From contig QHUQ01000024.1 of NCBI GenBank assembly GCA_003221985.1, forward strand, positions 1 through 35,947: DNA of 35,947 bases. Direction: 5' to 3'. Shown here one piece after another: positions 24,945 through 33,314 of this stretch; the first letter of the stretch is position 1; each line of letters starts with the position of its first letter. The DNA comes from Gemmatimonadota bacterium. Lineage in GTDB: Bacteria > Gemmatimonadota > Gemmatimonadetes > Gemmatimonadales > GWC2-71-9. A program made the translations under genes and the position numbers. The notes under the pieces were generated by a model that was given only the letters and a program-made list of their open reading frames with translations, was not told where the DNA came from and made no database searches.

Positions 24945-26354
24945 TCAGTGCACGAGGTCGACCCACCCCGCTTCGTTGGCGATGATCGCGACGCTCCCCA
25001 AATTGTCGAACGCGATATGACGGGGGAGACCTCCGGTCTCGAGCGTGCCTACCGGTTTCAGCGTCTGCGCATCTAGCAAGGCGACCTGGCCGGCCGGTCG
25101 CAGGCTCACGTACACAACGGACTGATCTGGAGTGAGCGCGACCTCGTCTGCGGGAGTGTCGAGCATGCGTCTCTGGCTCTTGCCGCTCGGCAGGTGAATG
25201 ATGTCGAGCCATCCCGCTTCGTTGCCGCAGTACAATCGCAGGCCGTCGCGCGAGACGGCCACACCCAGCGGTGCGCCTCCTACCTCATAGCGACGAACGA
25301 GCGCCAGCGTGCGCGCTTCGAATTCAAGAATGACACCCGCTTTCCACGTCGGGACGAACACGCGGTTGCCCGCGGGATGGAGCGCGATCTCGGTGGATGC
25401 GAGCGGTAGGCTGGTCGAGCGAACGATCCGCCCACCGTTGTCGCTCAGCGCGCAGGCGCAGAGTTGATCGAGGTTGGTCGCGACGTAAAGCATGCGTTCG
25501 TCCGGCGACAATGCCGCACCAAGTGCGTTGCCCTCCATGGCGATCGAACCGATGCGACGGCGAGACACCAGGTCCACAACCGCCACGTCTCTCGTGAACT
25601 GATTGGTCACCCACCCTCGCTCGCCGGACGACGCCAGGGTGACCCGCGTGGGAGCGACACCGACGCGAATGCTGCCGCTGGTCGCCAGGGGCTGGAGCTC
25701 CAGTCGCTCCACAACCGCCGCATGCACGCGGGTTAACCAGGCGACGCCGTCCGGCCCGATCGCGACGTCGAACGGGTAACCGCCGATCGCCAAGCGGGAG
25801 TCGAGCACGCCACGCGGTTTGCCGGGCGACTGCGATGGCGCGGGCTTCACCGGGCGGACCGGCTGAATCACCGGGTCGGGGGTGGACTTCGCCTCCTGCA
25901 TCGCCGCCGCTCGCAACAACGGCTGGAGCGTGAGCTGATGCATCGCGCTCCCTCTCCAAGTTGCGCGAAACCGCAGGATCGCCCCAGCGATACCGCCCCG
26001 CCGCACGCGCGACCACGGCTGGCCCATGAGGCGCCGCACCAATCGGTAGCAGGTCGCCGGCTCGTGCCCGGACTGCCGTGCGAGGGACAACAACGATGCG
26101 CCGGATTGCTCAGACTGGAGAATCCAATAGAAGAGGCGGGTCCACGCCGCGAGCGCCTCGAGCGGCGGCAGGCTGGCCCGACGCAGCTTGCGGGCGACCT
26201 GATGCCGCGTCCGTAGGCCGAGAAACCGGGCGACGTCGTTGGCGGGGGGCAGCAGTCCATTCCGGGAGGCGAGCACGTCGAGGACGGCCCGTGCTTCCCC
26301 GGACAACAACGGTAGAGCAGCGCTCAACACCTTGGCCAGCGGAAGCGGCGGCAT
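24945..26354 (-). CDS. AraC-like helix-turn-helix protein fused to a YVTN-type beta-propeller
   Basis: Residues ~30-135 look like the DNA-binding half of an AraC-type regulator: RKLRRASLPPLEALAAWTRL, then SLARQSGHEPATCYRLVRRLMG (second HTH) and VRRGGIAGAILRFR. A Pro-rich linker (about 160-182) leads to ~285 residues of repeated blades (GYPFDVAIGPDGVAWLT, GVAPTRVTLASSGERGWVT, GAPLGVAVSRDGLRLYCGNE, TPADEVALTPDQSVVYVSL, GLPRHIAFDNLGSVAIIANE) with the YVTN/NHL pattern, about seven blades. There is no signal peptide or membrane helix, so the propeller is cytoplasmic, unlike most YVTN proteins. A ligand- or partner-sensing transcription factor is a reasonable inference; targets unknown. Confidence 0.72.
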   Translation of the reverse strand: MPPLPLAKVLSAALPLLSGEARAVLDVLASRNGLLPPANDVARFLGLRTRHQVARKLRRASLPPLEALAAWTRLFYWILQSEQSGASLLSLARQSGHEPATCYRLVRRLMGQPWSRVRRGGIAGAILRFRATWRGSAMHQLTLQPLLRAAAMQEAKSTPDPVIQPVRPVKPAPSQSPGKPRGVLDSRLAIGGYPFDVAIGPDGVAWLTRVHAAVVERLELQPLATSGSIRVGVAPTRVTLASSGERGWVTNQFTRDVAVVDLVSRRRIGSIAMEGNALGAALSPDERMLYVATNLDQLCACALSDNGGRIVRSTSLPLASTEIALHPAGNRVFVPTWKAGVILEFEARTLALVRRYEVGGAPLGVAVSRDGLRLYCGNEAGWLDIIHLPSGKSQRRMLDTPADEVALTPDQSVVYVSLRPAGQVALLDAQTLKPVGTLETGGLPRHIAFDNLGSVAIIANEAGWVDLVH

Positions 26355-26373
26355 TGTCCAAACTCAACGCGTG

Positions 26374-26401
26374 ATTGTGAACGACGTCAACTGGGAGTCA
26401 A
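26374..26401 (-). promoter_or_regulatory. possible promoter of the HTH-propeller gene
   Basis: On the minus strand TTGACT (26396-26401) and CACAAT (26374-26379) lie 16 nt apart, 19 nt before the start codon. The -35 box overlaps the stop of the upstream dehydrogenase. The -10 match is weak. Confidence 0.3.
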
Positions 26402-27453
26402 ACTAGGTCCCCCAGCTTCTTTACCACCGCAGCCGTGCTCGCGTCACCGCCGAGATCGGGTGTACGGACCTTGCTCGCCAGCAGCTTGCCGACCGCCTGC
26501 TTGAGGTCGGCAGCCGCAGCGGGGTACCCGAGGTATTCGAACATCAAACCACCCGTCAACACAGCAGCAACAGGGTTCGCCACCCCCTTGCCGGCGAGGG
26601 CCGGTGCTGAACCATGCACGGGCTCAAAGAGCGCGTGCCGGGTGCCAGGGTGGAGATTGGCGCTGGCGGCGATGCCGAGCCCTCCCACGAGTCCCGCGCC
26701 GAGATCGGAGAGGATGTCGCCGTAGAGGTTGTTCGTTACGATCACCTCAAAGCGTTGCGGCTCACGCACCAGCTCCAGCGCCAGCGCGTCGACATAGCGG
26801 TGCTCGGCCGTGATCTGCGGATACTCCCGTGCGATCGCCTTGAACTTGTCCTGCCAGATGCGATGAGCGGGAATCGCGTTGGACTTGTCGCTCATGGTGA
26901 CGCGTCGCTTGCCGTGTGACTGTGCCCACGCGAACGCCGCGCGAATGATCCGCTCCACGCCCTTTCCCGTGTTGATTTCCTCGGCGATGTACTCGTCGCC
27001 CGAGGAGCGCCCGCGACCGAGGTATTGGCCTTCGGTGTTTTCGCGGAAGATGACGAAGTCGACGGCCGTCGCGCGCAGGGGAGTCAGATCGGGATGGAGC
27101 AGCTCTACCGGACGAAAATTGACGTAGAGATCGAGCTTGAATCGCAGACCCAGGAGGATGTCGCGTGCGTGTTCGTTGCCCGGCACTCGCGGATCGCCGA
27201 GTGCACCGAGGAAGATGGCATCCACGTCATCGCGCAGATGCTGAAACGCAACGTCGGGCAGTGTTTCTTTGGTCTTGAGATAGTGATCAGCGGAATACGG
27301 GAGGCGCTCCCAGGCCAGGGAGAAGCCGTGTTTCGCAGCCACTCGGTCCAGGATCGGGATGGCCGCCTCGATGACTTCCGGTCCGATCCCGTCGCCCGCG
27401 ATCACCGCAATCTTGGCCGTCCGGCCCTTTCCGTCGGGCCGTCCGGGCGTCAT
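26398..27453 (-). CDS. isocitrate/isopropylmalate-type dehydrogenase
   Basis: The 351-residue protein belongs to the beta-decarboxylating dehydrogenase family: IAVIAGDGIGPEVIEAA at the N-terminus, FRENTEGQYLGRG, RVTMSDKSNAIP, and VTNNLYGDILSDLGAGLVGG with the metal-binding Asp residues, then LFEPVHGSAP for NAD. The FKLDLYVNFRPV region fits 3-isopropylmalate, D-malate or tartrate dehydrogenases better than isocitrate dehydrogenase, but I cannot choose. No leucine-pathway gene is nearby. The start chosen (ATG at 27453) overlaps the upstream stop by 4 nt; an in-frame extension of 35 codons upstream is antisense-like. Confidence 0.88.
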   Translation of the reverse strand: MTPGRPDGKGRTAKIAVIAGDGIGPEVIEAAIPILDRVAAKHGFSLAWERLPYSADHYLKTKETLPDVAFQHLRDDVDAIFLGALGDPRVPGNEHARDILLGLRFKLDLYVNFRPVELLHPDLTPLRATAVDFVIFRENTEGQYLGRGRSSGDEYIAEEINTGKGVERIIRAAFAWAQSHGKRRVTMSDKSNAIPAHRIWQDKFKAIAREYPQITAEHRYVDALALELVREPQRFEVIVTNNLYGDILSDLGAGLVGGLGIAASANLHPGTRHALFEPVHGSAPALAGKGVANPVAAVLTGGLMFEYLGYPAAAADLKQAVGKLLASKVRTPDLGGDASTAAVVKKLGDLV

Positions 27454-28112
27454 TCGAATCCCGTCGGCTTGCCACACGAGAGACAGTACGCCCAGCCGAC
27501 ATCGACCGGGCTGCCGCATGCGGGACACTTCAGATCGCCTTCCTGCGGCTGGCCGCAATGCGGGCAGAACCGCACGTCGCGATTGCTGGGCAGAACGTCA
27601 CCACAGTACTCGCACTGGTTCTCCGACAGACCCTGGGCCGGACGGGCGATACGGAACCGCTCCTGAGGCACTGGCGGCGGCGCCGGGATCGGGTTTTCAC
27701 CCGTCGTGTCGAGCAAGTCGTCTTCGTCGTCTGCCGGCGGAGCATACGCGCGCTCGGCCATCAACACGCGCTCGGCGGCACGGCCGTTGACCATGACCTG
27801 CGCCTCGGGAAAACTGCGGAAGTAAGCCGGGTCGGGGTTGATGGTCGCGATTTCCCGTTGCATGGCTTCGCGGACCGAATCGGGTTCGAGCTGAACATAG
27901 CCGCGCTCGCCCGCGAGCAGCCGCAATACCGCCATCTCGTAGTCCTGATGGGTCGCGACGTTCAGGTGCGAGCGGTTGGAGCGATAGGGCACGAGCCGCT
28001 CGTATATTTCTGCCGCCGCGAACGGGACCGCGACTCGGGTTTCTCGGGCGAGGGCGGCGACCAGCAAGCCAAACAATCGATCGAGCTCGTCCACTACGCC
28101 CCATTCCTCCAC
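27450..28112 (-). CDS. double zinc-ribbon protein, unknown function
   Basis: The 220-residue protein has a helical N-terminal ~130 residues (DRLFGLLVAALARETRVAVPFA ...) without a known family, a Pro/Asp-rich linker (about 125-150) and a C-terminal double zinc ribbon: CEYC/CPHC and CPAC/CLSC, the last 55 residues. Such ribbons bind proteins or nucleic acid. It overlaps the dCMP deaminase gene by 19 nt upstream and the dehydrogenase by 4 nt downstream. Confidence 0.75.
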   Translation of the reverse strand: MEEWGVVDELDRLFGLLVAALARETRVAVPFAAAEIYERLVPYRSNRSHLNVATHQDYEMAVLRLLAGERGYVQLEPDSVREAMQREIATINPDPAYFRSFPEAQVMVNGRAAERVLMAERAYAPPADDEDDLLDTTGENPIPAPPPVPQERFRIARPAQGLSENQCEYCGDVLPSNRDVRFCPHCGQPQEGDLKCPACGSPVDVGWAYCLSCGKPTGFE

Positions 28113-28603
28113 GCGCTTATCCAGCGATCATACAGCACCGGCACAACGCCGCCCTGCTGCAGCACCTCGACGCCCGAAGGATCGCGGTACGCCTTGCGAT
28201 AGAACACATGCGTCACACCGGAGTTGATGATCAGCTTCGCGCACATCACGCACGGCGACGCGCTTACGAACACGACCTTGTCGCGGACGCTGCCCGGAGC
28301 CTTCACGAGCGCATTCATCTCGGAATGGATGCAGCCGCAATTCCCCGGGACCGCCGAGTCGCATTTGTTCGGCAGGCCGCGCGCGTTGCCGTTGTAACCG
28401 ATCGCCAGGACGTTTTCGAGCCGCTGGTCGGTCACGACGGTGCCGACCTGCAGCCGCACGCACGTCGAGCGCTTGGCCAGCTCTTCGGCCATGCGCATGT
28501 ACACCTCGTACAGCGGTATTCGGTCGACGGTACTCGGGGTACCGTCAGCTGAAAGGTTTGATGGATGGGTGTTAGCGACAACGCCGTCTTTAGGCGCGCT
28601 CAT
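28094..28603 (-). CDS. deoxycytidylate deaminase
   Basis: Zinc-dependent deamination of dCMP to dUMP. The motifs are HSEMNAL (zinc His plus catalytic Glu) and SPCVMCAKL (two zinc Cys); NCGCIHSE and GYNGNARGLPNKCD are typical of dCMP deaminase/ComEB. I start at the ATG at 28603 because AGGAG lies 4 nt before it; an ATG ten codons upstream (28633) has no ribosome binding site. The first ~25 residues are family-specific extension. dUMP made here feeds ThyX. Overlaps RNase H by 14 nt. Confidence 0.92.
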   Translation of the reverse strand: MSAPKDGVVANTHPSNLSADGTPSTVDRIPLYEVYMRMAEELAKRSTCVRLQVGTVVTDQRLENVLAIGYNGNARGLPNKCDSAVPGNCGCIHSEMNALVKAPGSVRDKVVFVSASPCVMCAKLIINSGVTHVFYRKAYRDPSGVEVLQQGGVVPVLYDRWISAWRNGA

Positions 28604-29168
28604 GGAGCTCCTGATCGGGATCGAAGTCGACAAACTTGCCGCGGGCGCGCTGTTGCGCGAGCCAGGTGTCGAAACCCGAGGGGATCAGACCGTTGGAGCG
28701 TTCCTGCTGGTCGGCGGCGCGAATGGCGAGCATGTTCGCGTATTCATTCTTGACGTGCTCGTTGTGGCCGCGTACCCAGCGCCAATCCACCGTATGCATG
28801 GCGGCGACCTGCGCCAGCTTTTGCCACAGCTCCACGTTTTCGAGGGCTCCCGTCTTGCGTCGCCAGCCACGGGCTTGCCAGCCACTCACCCACTCGTTCA
28901 TGCCCTTGACGAGATACTCCGAATCCGACACGAAGCGCACGAGCGCATGGCGCCATTGGCGACGAATCCACTCGAGTGCGCCGATCGCTCCCGCCAGCGC
29001 CATCTTGTTATTCGTGGTCTGCGGCGAGCATTCGTAGAAATCCCAGCGCGCCACGCTGTCGCCCGCCGGCGCTTCGATCAGCGCGGCGTTGCCGCCGCGG
29101 CTCGGTTTGGTGGAGTCGTTGCCGAGGCAACTCTCGTCGGCGTGCACCAGCACGAAATGGCCGGTCAT
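28590..29168 (-). CDS. rnhA: RNase H-like protein with two catalytic residues substituted
   Basis: The 192-residue protein aligns with RNase HI over VLVHADESCLGN (Asp11 = Asp10 of E. coli), TTNNKMALAGAIGALE, VRFVSDSEYLVKG (Asp82 = Asp70), VSGWQARGWRRKTG and WVRGHNEHVKNEYAN (His135 = His124). The position of Glu48 is Ala57, and that of Asp134 is Asn145, so two of the four DEDD metal ligands are gone. Loss of the Asp134 equivalent is tolerated in E. coli; loss of Glu48 is not. It may bind RNA/DNA hybrids without cutting, or use another acid. A ~30-residue C-terminal extension follows. Overlaps the USP gene by 4 nt. Confidence 0.85.
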   Translation of the reverse strand: MTGHFVLVHADESCLGNDSTKPSRGGNAALIEAPAGDSVARWDFYECSPQTTNNKMALAGAIGALEWIRRQWRHALVRFVSDSEYLVKGMNEWVSGWQARGWRRKTGALENVELWQKLAQVAAMHTVDWRWVRGHNEHVKNEYANMLAIRAADQQERSNGLIPSGFDTWLAQQRARGKFVDFDPDQELHERA

Positions 29169-29923
29169 GGCTGAATCACGACGGGAATATCAGTGTGCAG
29201 CAAGATCTCCTCGGCATGTGAGACCGTCACGGCAGTGCGTCGGCCCTCACCAGACACGTGCGCGCCGGCGAAGAGCGCGTCGCACTCCGTCTGCTGAATC
29301 ACGCGCGCCACCGCTTCACCGGGCGTGCCGTGCTCGAGGTGCGTGACGAACGCGACCCCCTGGAGCGAGAGCAGCGCCTCGGCTTCGCCGACCACCATGG
29401 TACCAACGGCGGGATCGATGGTCGCGTGAATGACATGAATCGTACTGTGCGTGACGCTCGCGAATCGTGCGACGAGCTCGAGGGCCCGCTGCGCTGTCTC
29501 CCGGCCGTCGTAGGCGATCGCGCACGCGTTCATCGGCGATGGCTTGCTGGCGCATACGATCACCGTCCTCTCGGCGATGCGAATCAGCGACGTGACCGTC
29601 TTGCCGAGTACGTCGGACGGCGAGGAACGGCCGCGCCGGCCCACGAGCACGGTGTCGACATCCCCCGCCAGCGTCGCGAGCTCCGAATCGGGCTCACCGT
29701 GCCTGAGAACTGTCTGCACCGCGAGGCCGGCGTCTGCGACGCGCTCCTGCGCCCGCTGCAGCAGCACGCCTGAATCGGAGGCGCGCTTGCCCAGGCCATG
29801 CGTTTCCTTGATATGCGCGACCACGACCTTGGATTTGAAACGCTGGGCGAGGTGCACCGCCTGCTCCAATGCTTCATCGGCACTGGGGCTGCCATCGAGA
29901 CCCACCAGCAGGCGCGTGAACAC
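29165..29923 (-). CDS. tandem universal stress protein
   Basis: Two Usp domains in 252 residues. The first (1-~130) has the start FTRLLVGLDGSPSADEALEQA and the nucleotide-loop pattern VGRRGRSSPSDVLGKTVTSL, which is one residue shorter than the usual GxxGx9G(S/T). The second (~131-252) starts at ACAIAYDGRETAQRALELV and ends with the family strand TDIPVVIQP but lacks the ATP loop. Probably a stress-linked nucleotide sensor; the partner is unknown. Linked by 4 nt to RNase H and 4 nt after the small gene upstream. Confidence 0.9.
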   Translation of the reverse strand: MFTRLLVGLDGSPSADEALEQAVHLAQRFKSKVVVAHIKETHGLGKRASDSGVLLQRAQERVADAGLAVQTVLRHGEPDSELATLAGDVDTVLVGRRGRSSPSDVLGKTVTSLIRIAERTVIVCASKPSPMNACAIAYDGRETAQRALELVARFASVTHSTIHVIHATIDPAVGTMVVGEAEALLSLQGVAFVTHLEHGTPGEAVARVIQQTECDALFAGAHVSGEGRRTAVTVSHAEEILLHTDIPVVIQP

Positions 29924-29927
29924 GTGT

Positions 29928-30164
29928 TTACGGGAGTACCGCGAAGCTCTCCAGATCGCGCAACCGGAACGTGAGCAGCTCGCCCGTCATGGGGAGCCGT
30001 CCCGCCAGCGCGTCGTCGCGTCCGCTCGTTATCAGGCGCTCGGCCACCACGACATATTCGGTGCCGCGCCGCCGCAGCGCTACCCGGCGATGCTCGCGGA
30101 CGGCACGCTCCAATGCGTCGAGCGCCTCGGGAGCGAGGGACCGGTATTCAGGAATCGCGGGCAC
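29928..30164 (-). CDS. small hypothetical protein, 78 aa
   Basis: The product EYRSLAPEALDALERAVREHRRVALRRRGTEYVVVAERL... has one amphipathic helix followed by a basic beta segment and a C-terminal strand pair. No signal peptide or metal motif. The position, 6 nt after selD and 4 nt before the USP gene, supports a real gene. Family not recognised. Confidence 0.6.
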   Translation of the reverse strand: MPAIPEYRSLAPEALDALERAVREHRRVALRRRGTEYVVVAERLITSGRDDALAGRLPMTGELLTFRLRDLESFAVLP

Positions 30165-30170
30165 GCGCCT

Positions 30171-31217
30171 TTACCTCACCGCGATCGCGCCGGCCACGCC
30201 GCGCGAGAGGCGGCCGATGCGCACGGCGGCCGGCGTCCGCTCGCTCTGCAACGCGGCGAGAAGCGCATTCGCCCGATCGGGATCTACCGCGATCAAGAGA
30301 CCTCCTGAGGTCTGCGCATCGAACAGCAGCACGCGAATCGGTTCCGGGATTTCCGCGTCGAACTGGACGTGCGGCGCCAGCGCTTCGCGATTGCGTTTGG
30401 TGCCCCCAGGAATCGCCCCCCGCTCAGCGAGCTCCACCGCTTTGGGAAATAGCGGCACGGCGGCCGCATCCACTTCGGCCGACAGGCCACTGGCCGCCAG
30501 CATGTTATGCAAGTGCCCCAGCAGTCCGAAGCCTGTGACGTCGGTCGCGGCATGGACCGCGTCGCCGGTCGCGCGCAGCGCGCGTGCGGCACCTGCATTG
30601 AGCGTCGTCATCGATTTCACAGCCGGTGCGATGTCGGCTGCCGTCGCCAAGTCCCGTTTCAACGCCGTCGTGAGCACACCGGTCCCGATCGGTTTGGTGA
30701 GCACGAGGGCATCACCGGCGCGCGCGCGCGCGAGTGTCACGATTCGATCGGGATGGACTTCGCCGATCGCGACCATGCCGTACTTGGGCTCGGGGTCGTC
30801 CACCGAATGCCCGCCGAGCACGAACGCGCCCGCTTCCTTCGCGATGTCCCCGCCGCCGCGCAGCACCTCGCCGAGCAGCTCGTAGGGCAGCGTGTCGCGC
30901 GGCCAGCCGACCAGATTCAGCGCGAGCAGCGGCGTCGCACCCATCGCGTAGACGTCGGAGAACGCGTTGGCGGCGGCGATGCGGCCGAAGTCGTACGCGT
31001 CGTCCACAACCGGCGTGAAGAAGTCGACCGTGGCGACGATCGCGCGGTCCGGCGTGAACTGGTACACGGCGGCGTCGTCCCGCGTCGAGGCATCGACCAG
31101 GATGCGTGGATCCGAGATGGTCGGCACGTGGCGCAAGACCTGCGCCAACTCGGCGGGGCCGAGCTTGCAGGCTCAGCCGGCGCCGTGCGAGAGCGCAGTC
31201 AGGCGAATGGTTGTCAT
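30171..31217 (-). CDS. selD: selenide, water dikinase (selenophosphate synthase), itself a selenoprotein
   Basis: SelD makes selenophosphate, the selenium donor for selenocysteine and selenouridine. Most of the frame is standard SelD: DDAAVYQFTPD, GGHSVDDPEPKYG, LTKPIGTGVL, DVTGFGLLGHL and DAQTSGGLL. The conventional ORF begins too late, at 31148. Upstream in the same frame, MTTIRLTALSHGAG is followed by TGA (31173-31175) and then ACKLGPAELAQVL, exactly the active-site loop in which other SelD proteins have Cys or Sec. So codon 15 UGA is read as Sec, giving a 348-residue protein from the ATG at 31217. A stem-loop lies just after the UGA. The start has no strong Shine-Dalgarno. Confidence 0.92.
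31139..31175 (-). promoter_or_regulatory. SECIS-like element for the selD UGA codon
   Basis: On the minus strand the UGA is followed by CCTGC(31171-31167), CTCGGC (31163-31158), loop CCC, GCCGAG (31154-31149) and GCAGG (31143-31139). The two halves pair as a 6-bp upper stem and a 5-bp lower stem with an internal loop; the apex lies 16 nt after the UGA, as in bacterial SECIS elements. Opening the last two G-C pairs gives a 7-nt loop starting with G. Confidence 0.7.
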
Positions 31218-31234
31218 TGGTTCTGCGAAGATAG

Positions 31235-31612
31235 CTACGAAAGACGCCAGGCGAGCAGGCCACCCGCGATCACATACCGGCCGACATCGAAGCACGCATG
31301 TACGAACAAATGGCGTCGTCTGAGGCCGTCCACATGCTGCCACATCACCAGACGACGTGGAAACGCGACCAGTAATCCGACGAGCGCAAACAACAGCCAC
31401 CACTCGCCGGCGCCCAGCGAATCGAACCAGAGCGAAGCGAAGAGCGTGACCACCAGCGCTTCGACCCACCGCCAGCCAATTTCCCAGCGATGGAACGACC
31501 AAACGAGTGCATGATGGTCGGGCGGCAGGTCCCACCGATAGCCGATCGGCGGCACGATGGTGAAGAGCGCCGCCACCGGCAGCCAGGCGACGATCAGTCG
31601 CCCGAGCGTCAC
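31235..31612 (-). CDS. small membrane protein, unknown function
   Basis: I start at the GTG at 31612, one base after the upstream amidohydrolase stop, because codons before it overlap that gene and read as non-membrane sequence; an ATG at 31666 is the alternative. The ~125-residue product has three or four hydrophobic segments (LIVAWLPVAALFTIVPPIG, WVEALVVTLFASLWF, WWLLFALVGLLVAFP, ending YVIAGGLLAW). No family recognised. selD starts 17 nt later. Confidence 0.6.
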   Translation of the reverse strand: MTLGRLIVAWLPVAALFTIVPPIGYRWDLPPDHHALVWSFHRWEIGWRWVEALVVTLFASLWFDSLGAGEWWLLFALVGLLVAFPRRLVMWQHVDGLRRRHLFVHACFDVGRYVIAGGLLAWRLS

Positions 31613-31613
31613 G

Positions 31614-33314
31614 CTAGCGCGTCCCGCGGTATCCTGGACCCCGCAGCCCGCGCCCCGGCCGCGCACTCGTCATCTGCCCCTTCCTTAATACCAGCTGCCC
31701 GTTCACCAGCACGTACTCGATGCCCACGGATGGCTGATGCGGTTGCTCGAAGGTCGCGCGGTCGATCACGGTTTCAGGATTGAAGACGGTGATGTCGGCG
31801 AACATGCCCGGCTTTACGAGGCCGCGGTCGGTGAGGCCGACACGCTGCGCTGCGAGCGACGTCATCTTCCGCACGGCGAACTCGAGCGGCATCAACTTTT
31901 GCTCGCGGACGTACCGGCCCAGTATCCGCGTGAACGAGCCGTAGGCGCGAGGATGCGTGCCGTCCTTGCCGAACGGACCGTCGGGCGCGACGCCACTGGC
32001 GTCCGTGTTGACCCCCACCCACCACTGCTGCAGCGCGGCGCGCACATCCGGCTCGCTCATGATGAAATAAATCGCGCCGGTACGCGCGTGATCGGCGATG
32101 ATGATGTCGAACATGGTCTCGATCGGATCCCGGTGACGCGCCGCGGCGATCTCCGAGAGGCGCTTCCCCTGCAGGTAGTGCAGGGAATCATCGAAGGGGA
32201 ACACGATGACGCCCTGCGGCCCTTCGGTGGCCCGGTAGAAGCGGTCTGTGATTTGAGGCGGCGCGAGCAGCTCGGCGCGGAGTCGCGCCCGGATGACAGG
32301 ATCGCGCAGGCGCGCGATCAGCGAATCATTCCCGCCCGAGTGAGCCCACGCCGGGACGGACGCGTCGAGCGAGGTCGCCCCGGCGAGATAGGGATACTGG
32401 TCGGCCGTGACGTCGACCCCCGCCGCGCGCGCCGAGTCGATCCGCGCCAGGACGTGCGGCATCCGGCCCCAATTCCGACGCCCCGAGACCTTGAGATGCC
32501 AGATCTCGGCGGGTATGTCGGCTTCACGGGCGATCCGGAATGTTTCGTCGAGGGACTGGTCGATCTGACCGCCCTCATTGCGCATGTGAGTGGCGTACAC
32601 GCCGCCGTGGCGCCGGGCGGCTTCGGCGAGCGCGATGACCTCCTCGGTCGGGGCGTAGAACGCCGGGGCGTACTCGAGGGCCGTGGACAGACCCAGGGCG
32701 CCCTGCTCCATGTTGGTGTCGACGAGCGCCACCATGTGGGCAAGCTCCTCCGGCGTCGCATGACGATCTTGCTTGCCGACGACCGCCAAACGCACCTGCG
32801 TTGCGCCCACAAACGTCGCGATGTTCACGGTGCTACCGGTCCGCGCCAGATGCGCGAAATATCCGTCCAGGTCGCGCCAGTCCTCCTGCACGTTGTACTT
32901 CTTCATCCACGCGGAATCGTCCATCACCAGCAGATCGGTCAGCGGCGCGACCGAGCCTCCCTCTCCGGTGACTTCGGTCGTGATCCCTTGCGTCACTTTG
33001 CTGAGCACGCGATTGTCGACCAGCACGAACCCCTCAGACTGGCCGAGCATGTCGATGAATCCGGGGGCGACCGCGAGGCCGCTCACGTCCAGCGTCTCGG
33101 GCGCCGTCGCTGTCCCCAGGAATCCCGCCGCCGCAATGCGGTCGCCGCGAATGCCCACGTCGCCGCGATAGCGCGGGTTGCCGCTGCCGTCCACGATCCA
33201 GCCGCCTTTGAGGATCAGGTCGTAGGCCCCCGCGCCCCGCCGGGCTGGCGCGCCCCGGTCGCAGGCCGTGACAAGTAAGAGGAAGAGCAGGCGGAGTGCT
33301 GATCTCATTTCCAT
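31614..33314 (-). CDS. lipoprotein amidohydrolase, D-aminoacylase-like, metal ligands altered
   Basis: A lipobox LLVTAC anchors this 566-residue protein. The chain follows D-aminoacylase/N-acyl-D-amino acid deacylase: DLILKGGWIVDGSGNPRYRGDVGI, PGFIDMLGQSE, TQGITTEVTGEG, YATHMRNEGGQ, IWHLKVSGRRNWG and the late KMTSLAAQRVGLTDRG. The HxH of the family (PGFIDxHxH) is replaced by MLGQS, and the metal-binding Cys position (GNCGF) by GEGGS, while the later His residues remain. This variant recurs in the subfamily as I know it, so it may be active with a different metal site. ATG 33314 has GAGGG before it; ATG 33308 overlaps the previous stop as ATGA. Confidence 0.83.
   Translation of the reverse strand: MEMRSALRLLFLLLVTACDRGAPARRGAGAYDLILKGGWIVDGSGNPRYRGDVGIRGDRIAAAGFLGTATAPETLDVSGLAVAPGFIDMLGQSEGFVLVDNRVLSKVTQGITTEVTGEGGSVAPLTDLLVMDDSAWMKKYNVQEDWRDLDGYFAHLARTGSTVNIATFVGATQVRLAVVGKQDRHATPEELAHMVALVDTNMEQGALGLSTALEYAPAFYAPTEEVIALAEAARRHGGVYATHMRNEGGQIDQSLDETFRIAREADIPAEIWHLKVSGRRNWGRMPHVLARIDSARAAGVDVTADQYPYLAGATSLDASVPAWAHSGGNDSLIARLRDPVIRARLRAELLAPPQITDRFYRATEGPQGVIVFPFDDSLHYLQGKRLSEIAAARHRDPIETMFDIIIADHARTGAIYFIMSEPDVRAALQQWWVGVNTDASGVAPDGPFGKDGTHPRAYGSFTRILGRYVREQKLMPLEFAVRKMTSLAAQRVGLTDRGLVKPGMFADITVFNPETVIDRATFEQPHQPSVGIEYVLVNGQLVLRKGQMTSARPGRGLRGPGYRGTR

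Noticed and set aside
27451..27475. TTCGAATCCC resembling a tRNA T-arm
   Set aside because: It lies in the end of the zinc-ribbon coding region and no acceptor, D or anticodon arms can be built around it.
31173..31535. 120-codon minus-strand frame ending in SHGAG
   Set aside because: Only its last 14 codons are real; they are the start of selD before the UGA. The rest is a shadow of the membrane protein gene.
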